The notes: a model not told the origin generated them from the sequence alone. A stretch of DNA of 22,003 nt from JAZNQL01 sp045531205 (GCA_045531205.1 JAZSDN010000043.1:1-22003), one strand, 5' to 3'; shown: positions 6,259 to 14,688, counted from the stretch's first letter. Program-made: numbers and translations.

Positions 6259-6894
6259 ATGAGAAATTTTGATACAACGCTATATTTTATAACAGACAGT
6301 ACCGGATTTAGCGAAGAGGAATTTTTAAGAAGAACCGAAGAAGCATTAAAAGGCGGGGCTAGCCTACTGCAGCTTCGTGAAAAGGATAAATCAACAAGAG
6401 AATATATTTCACTTGCAGAAAAGGTGCATACACTTACAAAGAAATATAATGTTCCGCTTATCATTGACGACAGAGTGGATGTTGCTCTCGCTATGGGAGC
6501 AGAAGGTGTTCATCTTGGACAAGGCGATATGCCAATCAACACAGCACGAAAAATCCTCGGTGATGATTTTATTATAGGAGCAACAACAAAAACTGTTCCG
6601 CAGGCTCTTGAAGCTTATCAGCAAGGTGCAGACTATCTCGGGGTAGGAGCGATATATCCAACTACAACTAAAGTAAAAACAGTTATTACATCAACAGAAA
6701 CGCTTGGCAATATCTGTAGTGCTGTTCCGATACCTGTAAATGCTATCGGCGGACTTAATAAGGATAATATTGATATTCTCAAAGGTATTCCAATTGCAGG
6801 TATCTGTGTTGTATCGGCAATTATGAAGGCAGATGATCCCAAGCAAGCTACCACCGAACTAAAAGCCAGAGCAAAGGAATTGGGATTATGTTAA
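6259..6894 (+). CDS. thiE: Thiamine-phosphate synthase ThiE
   Basis: 211 residues, normal length. Joins HMP pyrophosphate to the thiazole phosphate to give thiamine monophosphate. TIM-barrel motifs are intact: LLQLREK (pyrophosphate binding), IIDDRVDVALAMGAEGVHLGQGD, the GATT segment, LGVGAIYPTTTK and NAIGGL, then the final VVSAI phosphate site. It begins 12 bp after thiH with AGGAG and its stop overlaps the start of the HAD gene by 7 bp, so the two are probably translationally coupled. Confidence 0.95.
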   Translation: MRNFDTTLYFITDSTGFSEEEFLRRTEEALKGGASLLQLREKDKSTREYISLAEKVHTLTKKYNVPLIIDDRVDVALAMGAEGVHLGQGDMPINTARKILGDDFIIGATTKTVPQALEAYQQGADYLGVGAIYPTTTKVKTVITSTETLGNICSAVPIPVNAIGGLNKDNIDILKGIPIAGICVVSAIMKADDPKQATTELKARAKELGLC

Positions 6895-7544
6895 AAGGAG
6901 CAATATTTGATTTAGACGGAACCATCCTTGATTCGATGTTTATATGGGATACAATCGGCGAAGATTATCTTCGCTCTCTCGGTAAAGAGCCAAAGGAGAA
7001 CCTGAAAGAAACATTCAAAGCCTTTACTTTGGAACAGGCTGCAAAATATTACAGAGAAAATTATGGAGTTGTGTTGTCTGTAAATGAAATTGTAGATGGT
7101 GTAAACAAAATGGTGGAACGATATTATGCCGAAACTGTAAAACTAAAGCCAGGTATTGAAGTGTTCTTGGAAAAACTCAAAGCCAAAGGTGTAAAAATGT
7201 GTATTGCTACAGTTACAGATAAACCTTTGGTAGAAATTGCATTTAACAGGCTCGGCGTAAGTGATTATTTTTCTGAAGTATTTACCTGTGCATCTGTAGG
7301 ACACAGTAAAGAAGAACCTCACATATACCGCGAGGCACAAAAACATCTCGGAACTTCTAAAAAAGAAACAGTTGTATTTGAAGATGTCGTGCATGCTTTG
7401 AAAACAGCAAAGGCAGATGGATTTGTCACTGTGGGCGTTTTTGATGTTCATGAAGAAAATCAAGAGGAACTTAAAATTATAGCAGACTACTATATTGAAA
7501 ACTATTCAGATTTTGAAAAGTTTTGGAATAGTATAAACAAATAA
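6888..7544 (+). CDS. HAD-family phosphatase in the thiamine operon
   Basis: 218 residues, HAD superfamily subfamily IA. Motif I is FDLDGTILD (nucleophile D8, acid D10). A helical cap follows (about 18-85). Motif II is the ATVTD stretch near 105-110, motif III the lysine in SKEEPH, motif IV FED near 162-164. The phosphatase activity is secure; the substrate is not. The operon makes thiamine monophosphate but contains neither ThiL nor a thiamine kinase, and the gene overlaps thiE. I therefore infer that it may dephosphorylate thiamine monophosphate for later pyrophosphorylation elsewhere, or act on an HMP or thiazole phosphate. A general sugar-phosphate or housekeeping phosphatase is the alternative. 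Confidence 0.8.
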   Translation: MLKGAIFDLDGTILDSMFIWDTIGEDYLRSLGKEPKENLKETFKAFTLEQAAKYYRENYGVVLSVNEIVDGVNKMVERYYAETVKLKPGIEVFLEKLKAKGVKMCIATVTDKPLVEIAFNRLGVSDYFSEVFTCASVGHSKEEPHIYREAQKHLGTSKKETVVFEDVVHALKTAKADGFVTVGVFDVHEENQEELKIIADYYIENYSDFEKFWNSINK

Positions 7545-7621
7545 AAATAAGCGGCAGATTGGGGGCACCACCTTATGTCGCTATATAAAACGATGCTGAA
7601 AAACGAAAGGAGAATAAAACT

Positions 7622-8440
7622 ATGAAAATGAAAACAGCATTGACTATTGCAGGAAGCGACTGCAGTGGAGGCGCCGGTATTCAAGCAGATATTAAAACAA
7701 TGACAATGAATGGTGTTTATGCAATGAGTGCAGTTACCGCACTGACGGCACAAAACACGACCGGCGTGAGAGCAATTCAGGAAGCAACTCCTGAATTTTT
7801 GAAACAACAAATTGACGCAGTATTTGAGGACATATTCCCCGATAGTGTCAAAATCGGTATGGTATCATCAAGTGAGCTTGTTTGCGTAATCGCAGAGAGA
7901 CTCAAATACCATAAGGCAAAAAACATTGTTGTTGATCCTGTTATGGTTGCAACAAGCGGTTCTGCGCTTATGAAAACAGATGCAGTTGAGGCGCTTACCA
8001 AAGAACTACTTCCGATAGCAACACTAGTTACACCTAACATACCGGAGGCTGAAGTTCTGTCAGAGCTTGCCATTGAAACTAAAGAGGATATGGAAAAGGC
8101 AGTAAAAGTTATTGGTGATGCACATAACTGTGCAGTTCTTCTAAAGGGAGGTCATAACATCAATGATGCAAATGACCTTTTATATGCAGACAGAGAGTAT
8201 TATTGGTTTGAAGGTAAGCGAATAGACAACCCCAACACACACGGTACAGGATGTACATTATCAAGTGCTATAGCATCAAACCTTGCAAAAGGGTTTGCTC
8301 TTGCCGAGTCCGTACAAAGAGCAAAGGAATATATTTCGAGTGCTCTATCCGCACAGCTTGATTTAGGACAAGGTTCAGGACCGATGATGCATAACTTTGA
8401 CCTTACATCGCATTTTGCCGAAGAAAAAATATCTGATTGA
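7622..8440 (+). CDS. thiD: Hydroxymethylpyrimidine/phosphomethylpyrimidine kinase ThiD
   Basis: 272 residues, ribokinase-like fold, family length. Phosphorylates HMP and HMP-P to HMP-PP. The N-terminal substrate motif TIAGSDCSGGAGIQADIKT and the C-terminal anion-hole/catalytic motif NTHGTGCTLSSAIASNLA are complete; VDPVMVATSG, LLPIATLVTPNIPEAE and LLKGGH are also family hallmarks. It stands 77 bp after the HAD gene with a GAAAGGAG ribosome binding site. No promoter or terminator is evident in the gap, so it is probably in the same transcript. Its stop lies 14 bp before the thiC start. Confidence 0.95.
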   Translation: MKMKTALTIAGSDCSGGAGIQADIKTMTMNGVYAMSAVTALTAQNTTGVRAIQEATPEFLKQQIDAVFEDIFPDSVKIGMVSSSELVCVIAERLKYHKAKNIVVDPVMVATSGSALMKTDAVEALTKELLPIATLVTPNIPEAEVLSELAIETKEDMEKAVKVIGDAHNCAVLLKGGHNINDANDLLYADREYYWFEGKRIDNPNTHGTGCTLSSAIASNLAKGFALAESVQRAKEYISSALSAQLDLGQGSGPMMHNFDLTSHFAEEKISD

Positions 8441-8454
8441 AAGGAACTGATAGA

Positions 8455-9759
8455 ATGAGAAATTATACAACACAAATGGATGCCGCAAAAAGGGGCATCA
8501 TAACACCTGAAATGAAGGCAGTTGCAGAAAAGGAATATAGAACACCAGAGGAAATCAGAGAGCTTGTTGCCAAAGGGCAGGTTGTAATTTGTGCAAACAA
8601 ATTACATACCTGTATAGATCCAAATGGTGTAGGCTCTTTGCTTCGCACAAAAATCAATGTAAACTTGGGCGTATCCAAAGACTGCAAAGATTATGACATT
8701 GAAATGGAAAAGGTTATGGCTGCAATTAATATGGGTGCAGAAGCTATTATGGACTTATCCTCTCACGGCAATACCCAACCATTCAGACAAAAGCTGACAA
8801 GCGAATGTCCTGCTATGATAGGAACAGTTCCCGTATATGACAGCGTTATTCACTATCAAAGAGATTTAGACACACTTACTGCAAAGGATTTTATTGATGT
8901 CATAAGACTTCATGCTCAGGACGGCGTGGACTTTGTAACCATTCACTGCGGTATCACAAGAAAAACCATAGAACAGATAAAAAACCACAAGAGAAAAATG
9001 AATATAGTTTCCCGTGGTGGCTCTTTGGTTTTTGCATGGATGAGTATGACAGGTGAAGAAAATCCGTTCTACGAATATTACGATGAAATACTCGATATCT
9101 GCCGTGAATATGATGTTACCATTTCTCTTGGAGATGCTTGTCGCCCCGGATGTCTTGCAGACGCAAGCGATGTTTGTCAGATAGAAGAACTTGTCCGACT
9201 TGGTGAGCTTACAAAAAGAGCATGGGCAAAGGATGTGCAGGTTATGGTAGAAGGTCCGGGACACATGCCGCTTGACCAGATTGAAGCTAATATGAAGCTT
9301 CAGCAGACAATCTGTATGGGTGCACCTTTCTATGTGTTAGGGCCAATCGTTACCGACATTGCTCCCGGCTATGACCATATAACAAGCGCAATCGGCGGAG
9401 CAATAGCAGCATCGGCAGGTGCGGCGTTCCTTTGTTATGTAACACCTGCAGAACACTTAGCTCTCCCAAATGTTGATGATGTAAAGCAAGGAATTATAGC
9501 ATCAAGAATTGCGGCACATGCAGCCGACATTGCAAAGAAAATTCCGCACGCAAGAGATATTGACGATGCTATGGCAGATGCAAGAAGAAACTTTGATTGG
9601 GAAAAGCAATGGGAATGCTCCATAGATCCTGAAACGGCAAAGAAAATCCGTGATGACAGAAAACCTGAAATTGAGGAAAGCTGTTCTATGTGCGGTAAAT
9701 TCTGTGCGGTCAGAAGCATGAACAAAGCATTAAACGGCGAGCACATTGATATATTATAA
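8455..9759 (+). CDS. thiC: Phosphomethylpyrimidine synthase ThiC
   Basis: 434 residues. Non-canonical radical SAM enzyme that rearranges aminoimidazole ribotide into HMP-P. The cluster cysteines lie near the C-terminus as CSMCGKFC (C410, C413, C417), spaced C-x2-C-x3-C, one residue shorter than the C-x2-C-x4-C of E. coli ThiC. This is in line with the shorter ThiC forms (about 430 residues, lacking the long N-terminal domain) of many anaerobes. Active-site segments MDLSSHGN, VTIHCGI, SRGGS, GDACRPGC and MVEGPGHMP are intact. The start is ATG at 8455 with AAAGGA upstream; an in-frame TTG at 8437 overlapping thiD is unlikely. Confidence 0.95.
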   Translation: MRNYTTQMDAAKRGIITPEMKAVAEKEYRTPEEIRELVAKGQVVICANKLHTCIDPNGVGSLLRTKINVNLGVSKDCKDYDIEMEKVMAAINMGAEAIMDLSSHGNTQPFRQKLTSECPAMIGTVPVYDSVIHYQRDLDTLTAKDFIDVIRLHAQDGVDFVTIHCGITRKTIEQIKNHKRKMNIVSRGGSLVFAWMSMTGEENPFYEYYDEILDICREYDVTISLGDACRPGCLADASDVCQIEELVRLGELTKRAWAKDVQVMVEGPGHMPLDQIEANMKLQQTICMGAPFYVLGPIVTDIAPGYDHITSAIGGAIAASAGAAFLCYVTPAEHLALPNVDDVKQGIIASRIAAHAADIAKKIPHARDIDDAMADARRNFDWEKQWECSIDPETAKKIRDDRKPEIEESCSMCGKFCAVRSMNKALNGEHIDIL

Positions 9760-9779
9760 AAACGAAAAGAGGAAAGCAA

Positions 9780-10283
9780 ATGAAAACAAAAACTCAAAAA
9801 ATAGTTATGGCGTCCTTGGTTGCAGCTCTATGCTGTGTCGCAACAATGATTATCAAAATACCATCACCGCTTAAAGGATATTTGAATTTAGGTGACTGTG
9901 TTGTACTTCTTTCAGGATGGCTTTTATCGCCAGCTTACGGATTTGCGGCTGCAGGTATCGGTTCTGCTCTTGCGGATATATTCTCCGGATATGTTACATA
10001 TGCACCTGCCACCTTTGTAATTAAAGGACTTATGGCACTTATTGCATATTATGGTTTCAAAATTCTCGGAAATAAAATTAGGAATCTACCCTCAAGAATT
10101 ATTAGCGGAATTGTTGCAGAAATCGTAATGGTTTTAGGATACTTCGTATTTGAAGGCTTTTTGTATGGCTTCATTCCTTCAATTGTAAACATTCCTGCAA
10201 ATGCAGTGCAGGGTGTTGCAGGGATTATCATTGGAACAATACTTATAAAGGTGTTTGAAAAAAGTAAGATTATGATGGAATAA
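9780..10283 (+). CDS. ECF transporter S component, probably for a thiamine precursor
   Basis: 167 residues, strongly hydrophobic, with about five to six predicted membrane helices (around 9-26, 38-60, 75-95, 107-130, 138-158) and a basic start and end. Composition and motifs (LNLGDCVVLLSGWLLSP, GSALADIFSGY, TFVIKGLMALIAYY) are those of the small substrate-capturing S components of energy-coupling-factor importers, which use a shared EcfA/A'/T module encoded elsewhere. The position as last gene of a TPP-riboswitch operon, 20 bp after thiC, implies the ligand is thiamine, HMP or thiazole. It does not look like ThiT by eye, so HMP or thiazole is the better guess. Confidence 0.8.
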   Translation: MKTKTQKIVMASLVAALCCVATMIIKIPSPLKGYLNLGDCVVLLSGWLLSPAYGFAAAGIGSALADIFSGYVTYAPATFVIKGLMALIAYYGFKILGNKIRNLPSRIISGIVAEIVMVLGYFVFEGFLYGFIPSIVNIPANAVQGVAGIIIGTILIKVFEKSKIMME

Positions 10284-10356
10284 ATACAAGAATTGAGATG
10301 TAATAACTGACGCATTATCCACTGGGGAGTAAACTCTGGCGGTGTTTTATGCAGGT

Positions 10357-10403
10357 ATATCAAAATATGACACACCTTAAACAAAGAAAAGCGGAATCGA
10401 GAA
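10357..10403 (+). repeat. 35-nt dispersed repeat, copy E (with 12-nt conserved extension)
   Basis: The 35-nt core is 10357-10391, the closest match to the family consensus. With the extension it agrees with copy D at 44 of 47 positions. D and E flank the thiamine operon as direct repeats 7310 bp apart. The extension here also forms the left arm of the terminator at 10389-10426. Confidence 0.8.
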
Positions 10404-10426
10404 TTGAAAAGTTCTCGGTTCCGCTT
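10389..10426 (-). terminator. Terminator of the polymerase operon (possibly bidirectional)
   Basis: AAGCGGAATCGAGAA (10389-10403) pairs with TTCTCGGTTCCGCTT (10412-10426) over 15 bp with one G-U, loop of 8. On the minus strand it starts 9 bp after the stop of the 280-aa gene and is followed by TTTTCTTTGTTT. The T-rich run is the right block of repeat E read in reverse. Confidence 0.8.
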
Positions 10427-10434
10427 GTTTCATT

Positions 10435-11277
10435 TTACGGCAAAAATTCAGGCATAATTTTATATCTATTAACGCCGTGATTTGTTGAACGAATTAAAAT
10501 ATCTTCGGGGATTGTTGCAAGGAGCTTCTTTGTAAATGTGCCGTAGCCAAGATAACCGTCAAGATTTATGTGCGAAATAACAACCCATTCTGTGTCAGGC
10601 TGCCTGTTGGCAATATAATACTTGATTAAAACGGTTACTCCCTCAATGCAATTCTCCGGAATTACCTCGTGTAGCTTATGCAGAATTGAATCGGGAATTT
10701 CGACTTCTTCTTCACGAAGCGGGCCAAGTTCAAGAGCATCGGATATAATTCCGTCAAATCGTATTATCCAACCGTTTATGGTATTAACATCATAAATGGA
10801 TGTATGAAATTGCTCAACCTTTTTTCGCCAATCCGTTTCGAATTTCTTTAAATATCCTTTCATTTTCGTGGCTGCAGCTTGGCTGACCTTGTCAGGGTTC
10901 TTTTTTACATAAGCTACAATATTCGCTATATGCCTGTAAAGCCAGCCTTTGCCATTCTTATCAACAAGCTCGGGAAATTCATCATGCAACGCACGAAAAT
11001 CGGTTATATATTGCCAATCCTCTAAAGGTTTGGCATTTTTCTTATCCGGAACACTGCACCATGCACGGATTGCCCTTTCTGCACGCTTTATATCTGCATT
11101 TCCTTCTTCGTCAAACATATATCCTCTTGCAAGAATGGTAAGGACTCTGTTAAATCCGGTTAAATCCTCAAACATTTCCAAGGTAAATCTGCCAAGATAA
11201 CCATAATCCGTCTTGCTATGTGAATTGTATTCGGGGAAATTTATATAACTCAAAAATTCTTCTCTTTCGTTAATCAT
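10435..11277 (-). CDS. Unrecognised protein coupled to the RNA polymerase-like gene
   Basis: 280 residues, soluble, charged, predicted mostly helical; no signal peptide or membrane segment. I do not recognise a family. Its start ATG overlaps the TGA of the polymerase-like gene (ATGA, 11274-11277), so the two are translationally coupled and probably made in fixed proportion. Notable phrases are GYLGRFTLEMFEDLTGFNR near the start, a basic middle stretch (about 140-160, MKGYLKKFETDWRKK) and a conserved-looking C-terminal segment EWVVISHINLDGYLGYGTFTKK (split: EWVVISHINL, DGYLGYGTFTKK). It could be a nucleic-acid-binding or specificity subunit for the polymerase; this is only an inference from gene order. 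Confidence 0.7.
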   Translation of the reverse strand: MINEREEFLSYINFPEYNSHSKTDYGYLGRFTLEMFEDLTGFNRVLTILARGYMFDEEGNADIKRAERAIRAWCSVPDKKNAKPLEDWQYITDFRALHDEFPELVDKNGKGWLYRHIANIVAYVKKNPDKVSQAAATKMKGYLKKFETDWRKKVEQFHTSIYDVNTINGWIIRFDGIISDALELGPLREEEVEIPDSILHKLHEVIPENCIEGVTVLIKYYIANRQPDTEWVVISHINLDGYLGYGTFTKKLLATIPEDILIRSTNHGVNRYKIMPEFLP

Positions 11278-14200
11278 AAATCAACCCTCCTGACCTTCAA
11301 TGCATTTTGGGATACACAATCAAGAAGCACATCCCACATAAAACCTCGTTTACCAAGTGCAACGGCATACTTAACTGCATCCGCAGGCTTAATAATTTTC
11401 TCCAAAAGCTCCCGGCATTTTTTTGCCACTGCTTCACGATAACTGTCAGAGGCAAGTTTATTTACATAAGCATCTGTCATAACAACCATATTCTCGGTGT
11501 CTCCGTCACGATATAGCTGCCTTGACGATTCTATGGAATTGGCTTCTCTTATATCCAAAATTAAGTCATTTAAAATTCTGTAACCGCTGAAAGTGAAATC
11601 GGACAGAATATCGAAATAATCTTCTAACTCCGGCAACCACTCAGAAAGAAATACTTCCCTGTCTTCTTTTATCATAAGATGCCAATTCTGCTCAATCATA
11701 GCCTCATGAATTTTTTGTAAATGCTCATCACTTATTTTAGAAAATTCTGCATACAAGACATCTGCATCAAAATCTTCATCCTTGCCTTGTGAGAATAAAA
11801 TTCTGTCAATATCCTTATACCGCTTTTTTGTCTGTATATCCGCACGACTTACCCTGATTCTCCTTAACACCTCATCATATTCCGAAATTAGGGTGCTGAC
11901 AGCATCTAAAATACCTGTATCAAGTTTTTCTTTCCAACCATCTTCTGTTGCGAAATTGAAAAGCTTATTGTCCGGAATTGTCTCTGATTTAATCTTAGGA
12001 ATTCCCTCTTTGAGCATTTTTGCATAGTACGGAAGCTTTTCCACATTGGAATCGATTTCGTTCCAATTTGTATTTTCAAAGAATTTATTTAACTTGTTTT
12101 TTGCATCGGTTACGCCTTTGCTAACATTTTCAAGCAGTCTCTTATAGGTTAAAAAGATACTTCTCTGTCTTTTCGATTTCCCCAAGTATTCCGATAAATC
12201 AGGCTTAATTCCTGTTTTTGCAGAATCAATTTCAAGTCCTGTTAAAATTGCAAGTGTTTCCGCCTCTTCACGGCATTTCTGCCGTTCCTCGCTGGTAGAG
12301 TTTTCGTTATATGCAATAACGCTACGGTCAAATGCAGCGTTGGAAATTTGACCTACCCGTGATGAAAATGTATTTTTTACTGTTTCAAATCTTGCTTTCC
12401 AATCATTTGCATCGCTTATCAAAGGCTCTGCTGACGGGATTTTCAAAAAGGGCATATTGTTTCTGTCTTCAAAGGAACCTTCAAATTCGTAGTTTCTCTG
12501 TACACATATATTAACAATAGGATCAGCAATAGTTTTTATCATATCGCCATCATAATCCGCACCGCCAAGTCTTTCTGCGGCAAACATTTCAGAATCTACC
12601 ATAACAACATCACTGAGATGCCCTAAATAATGTTCGCGCATTCTCTTAATTTCTTTCATAAGCTTAAGGATAATTTCCTCGTTTCGTGCAATATGCGGAT
12701 TACGAAGAAGCGTGCATAATGCATCAACTTCGTAAGCTGCCTTTGGAGCATAGAAGGACTGTTCGGGGAAACGATCACTCATGAGAGTGGCGTAAAATTT
12801 CTTTTCACTTTCTGTAAGCTTGGACTTTCGTTCCATTGGGAGTATAGATAACAGCCTTAATAAATCTGCAGATAAGTATCTGCTGTCTCCGGCAACAAGC
12901 AGTGTGCCGAGAGAATAATCCTTTAAAATGCTTTCGGCTCTGTCCTCAAGCTCTTTTGAATATATAGATTCGTTTATAAACAAAGGATTTATTTCCAAAA
13001 TATCCGCAAGGTAATTTGCCTTAGTTTTCTTTCTCCAGAAACCTTTTTCTTTTTCTTTCAGAAAATATTGTCTTCTGTATTCTTCATTAGCACAAAGATT
13101 ATAGTATTCAAGTTCCGTTTGCTTGGTAAGCCAGTTGCGTGTGTCCTCCTCCGGACTATGCTCCCAACTAAGCGGCAAATCACTGGGTCTGAATTCTTCT
13201 GCCCTGACAGAAAGTGTATTTAAAAATTGATAATTTAACTCTGTAAATTTTTCGGGATGATGTTTGCTGACATTAGTAATATACAGGGCATGCTTGTATT
13301 TCCCGAATTTCTCCCAATAGTCCTGCCATGTCATTTTGGAATCAGCGAGCCAGCCTTTTCCCTTAAACATACTCTCAGTAAGAATAATATCCACATCGCT
13401 TATTAAATGTTTCTCTCCCCAAACATCAATTATGTATTCGAAGCCTGCCCTGGTAAGAAGGTCTTTAAAATCTACCTTATGAAGCATTCCCTTAACATAG
13501 GGCATACGAATCTGAAACGATGTATGAACAGACTTACCACATAATTTTTTATCAACAACTGCGGCATATTCTTTGGAAATAAGTCCCTCACCATCATACT
13601 CAAGGACAGTAAACTGCTCATGTCTTTCAACTCTGTGATACTTACGCATGTTAGAATTACTGCCATCATCTTCAACTGTAATAACATTAGCACTTGCCTG
13701 CAATTTATTATTCTCTATAACAATAACTCTGTGAGGTCTGTCAATTTCCACGCCGTCAATACGAGTTCCAGATGAAAGCATCAAACCGTTATATGCATAT
13801 AGTTTTGAAAGCTGGCACTCTCCAATTTTCATATCAAGCATTATACGGCGGCGAATATCATCATAAAGGTCGGCACGAATAAAAGAGAGCCTTGCATTTC
13901 TGCTCATGCTTTGGGAGCGTTCAAATGCAACATAAGGCATAGAACCTCTGCCAAAGTCTAAATTGATTCCCTCGGGCCTGAACATATCTCTTGCTTTTTG
14001 TTGTCTCTCTGCATATCTTTTCTGCTCTCCGTTTCTGTCAAAGATACCTGAAAAATCTATGTAGAAAATAATATCCTCAAGGTCGGTTATTAAATTTATA
14101 TCCTCGGGAAATTCAAAATTATCTCCATGGAGATGACACATTATTTGATAAAACAATGCGTTGCTTTCCTGCTCATTACTTGCTGTCGGCACCTTGCATT

Positions 14201-14309
14201 TTTCTGTTTCCCGTGCCTGTAAATTAAATTTGTTTATACCGTCAGAATCTTTCTCAGCGTAGCTGACAATATTTCTTGCGGACATCATATGGATTTTATA
14301 CTTGCGCAT
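11274..14309 (-). CDS. Single-chain two-barrel RNA polymerase homologue (RdRP/YonO-like)
   Basis: 1011 residues from ATG at 14309, 8 nt after GAGGTGA; a GTG at 14321 would add four residues. Four motifs of the two-double-psi-barrel polymerases occur in the order found in eukaryotic RdRPs: DGEGLIS (239-245; RdRPs have DGxGxIS), SFQIRMPYVKGML (264-276; FQIRxxGxKG, with barrel-1 lysine K273), LRNPHI (535-540; RNPCLHPGD), and LGGADYDGD (581-589; the DxDGD metal-binding loop of barrel 2, equivalent to NADFDGD of RNAP beta'). Another conserved-looking block is FERSQSMSRNARLSFI (129-144). The three Mg-binding aspartates are D585, D587 and D589. SPbeta YonO shows that single-chain members can be DNA-dependent RNA polymerases. 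Whether this one uses DNA or RNA template is unknown. It is the first gene of a two-gene operon with its own sigma-A promoter. Confidence 0.85.
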   Translation of the reverse strand: MRKYKIHMMSARNIVSYAEKDSDGINKFNLQARETEKCKVPTASNEQESNALFYQIMCHLHGDNFEFPEDINLITDLEDIIFYIDFSGIFDRNGEQKRYAERQQKARDMFRPEGINLDFGRGSMPYVAFERSQSMSRNARLSFIRADLYDDIRRRIMLDMKIGECQLSKLYAYNGLMLSSGTRIDGVEIDRPHRVIVIENNKLQASANVITVEDDGSNSNMRKYHRVERHEQFTVLEYDGEGLISKEYAAVVDKKLCGKSVHTSFQIRMPYVKGMLHKVDFKDLLTRAGFEYIIDVWGEKHLISDVDIILTESMFKGKGWLADSKMTWQDYWEKFGKYKHALYITNVSKHHPEKFTELNYQFLNTLSVRAEEFRPSDLPLSWEHSPEEDTRNWLTKQTELEYYNLCANEEYRRQYFLKEKEKGFWRKKTKANYLADILEINPLFINESIYSKELEDRAESILKDYSLGTLLVAGDSRYLSADLLRLLSILPMERKSKLTESEKKFYATLMSDRFPEQSFYAPKAAYEVDALCTLLRNPHIARNEEIILKLMKEIKRMREHYLGHLSDVVMVDSEMFAAERLGGADYDGDMIKTIADPIVNICVQRNYEFEGSFEDRNNMPFLKIPSAEPLISDANDWKARFETVKNTFSSRVGQISNAAFDRSVIAYNENSTSEERQKCREEAETLAILTGLEIDSAKTGIKPDLSEYLGKSKRQRSIFLTYKRLLENVSKGVTDAKNKLNKFFENTNWNEIDSNVEKLPYYAKMLKEGIPKIKSETIPDNKLFNFATEDGWKEKLDTGILDAVSTLISEYDEVLRRIRVSRADIQTKKRYKDIDRILFSQGKDEDFDADVLYAEFSKISDEHLQKIHEAMIEQNWHLMIKEDREVFLSEWLPELEDYFDILSDFTFSGYRILNDLILDIREANSIESSRQLYRDGDTENMVVMTDAYVNKLASDSYREAVAKKCRELLEKIIKPADAVKYAVALGKRGFMWDVLLDCVSQNALKVRRVDL

Positions 14310-14335
14310 ACAAAGGCTCACCTCACTTTGTAAAA

Positions 14336-14364
14336 ATTATATCATAAACCTTTTCAAAAAGCAA
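14336..14364 (-). promoter_or_regulatory. Promoter of the polymerase-like operon
   Basis: On the minus strand TTGCTT (14364-14359), a 17-nt spacer and TATAAT (14341-14336) precede the ATG at 14309 by a short leader. The host sigma-A polymerase should therefore read this operon. Confidence 0.75.
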
Positions 14365-14368
14365 TATG

Positions 14369-14407
14369 AATACTGCCCTCACTTTTTTGAGAGCAGTATT
14401 TCTTTTT
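14369..14407 (+). terminator. Hairpin terminator in the divergent intergenic region
   Basis: AATACTGC (14369-14376) pairs with GCAGTATT (14393-14400), extended by CTC/GAG, and is followed by TCTTTTT on the plus strand. It lies just upstream of the minus-strand -35 box and 53 bp before the excisionase-like gene, so it may insulate or attenuate plus-strand transcription into that gene. Confidence 0.6.
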
Positions 14408-14459
14408 CCTCTTCTTCTGTTGCAAAAAATTTAAAAAAGTTAGGAGGTGTCTTACCAAA

Positions 14460-14660
14460 ATGAAGGAGTCGATTGTGAAATCGTATGACGAGCTGCCTCT
14501 GTTTTTGAACGCAGATATGCTCGCAAAGGTATTAGGTGTTGCTACATCTACTGCCTATGAATTAATGCACGAAAAAGACTTTCCTGCATTGAAAATCGGA
14601 AACCGATTGCTGGTTCCGAAGGAAAAGTTTCGCCTATGGGTAGAAACGAAAACAAAATAA
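14460..14660 (+). CDS. Excisionase-like helix-turn-helix protein
   Basis: 66 residues with the layout of the MerR-like/Xis small HTH proteins (HTH_17 type): LNADMLAKVLGVATSTAYELM is the helix-turn-helix (split: LNADMLAKVLG, VATSTAYELM), followed by the wing FPALKIGNRLLVPKEKFRLWVE. Such proteins bend DNA at attachment sites as recombination directionality factors, or act as small regulators, in Firmicute integrative elements. A strong AGGAGGTG lies 9 nt before ATG. It is divergent from the polymerase-like operon, so it might also regulate that promoter. The tyrosine recombinase at 17304 is the likely partner (inference). Confidence 0.8.
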   Translation: MKESIVKSYDELPLFLNADMLAKVLGVATSTAYELMHEKDFPALKIGNRLLVPKEKFRLWVETKTK

Positions 14661-14688
14661 TTATTAATTTTTTAGGAGGTGTTTTGTT

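Noticed and set aside
8437..8454. Upstream TTG start for thiC
   Set aside because: ATG at 8455 has AAAGGA at the right distance and begins the conserved part of the protein.
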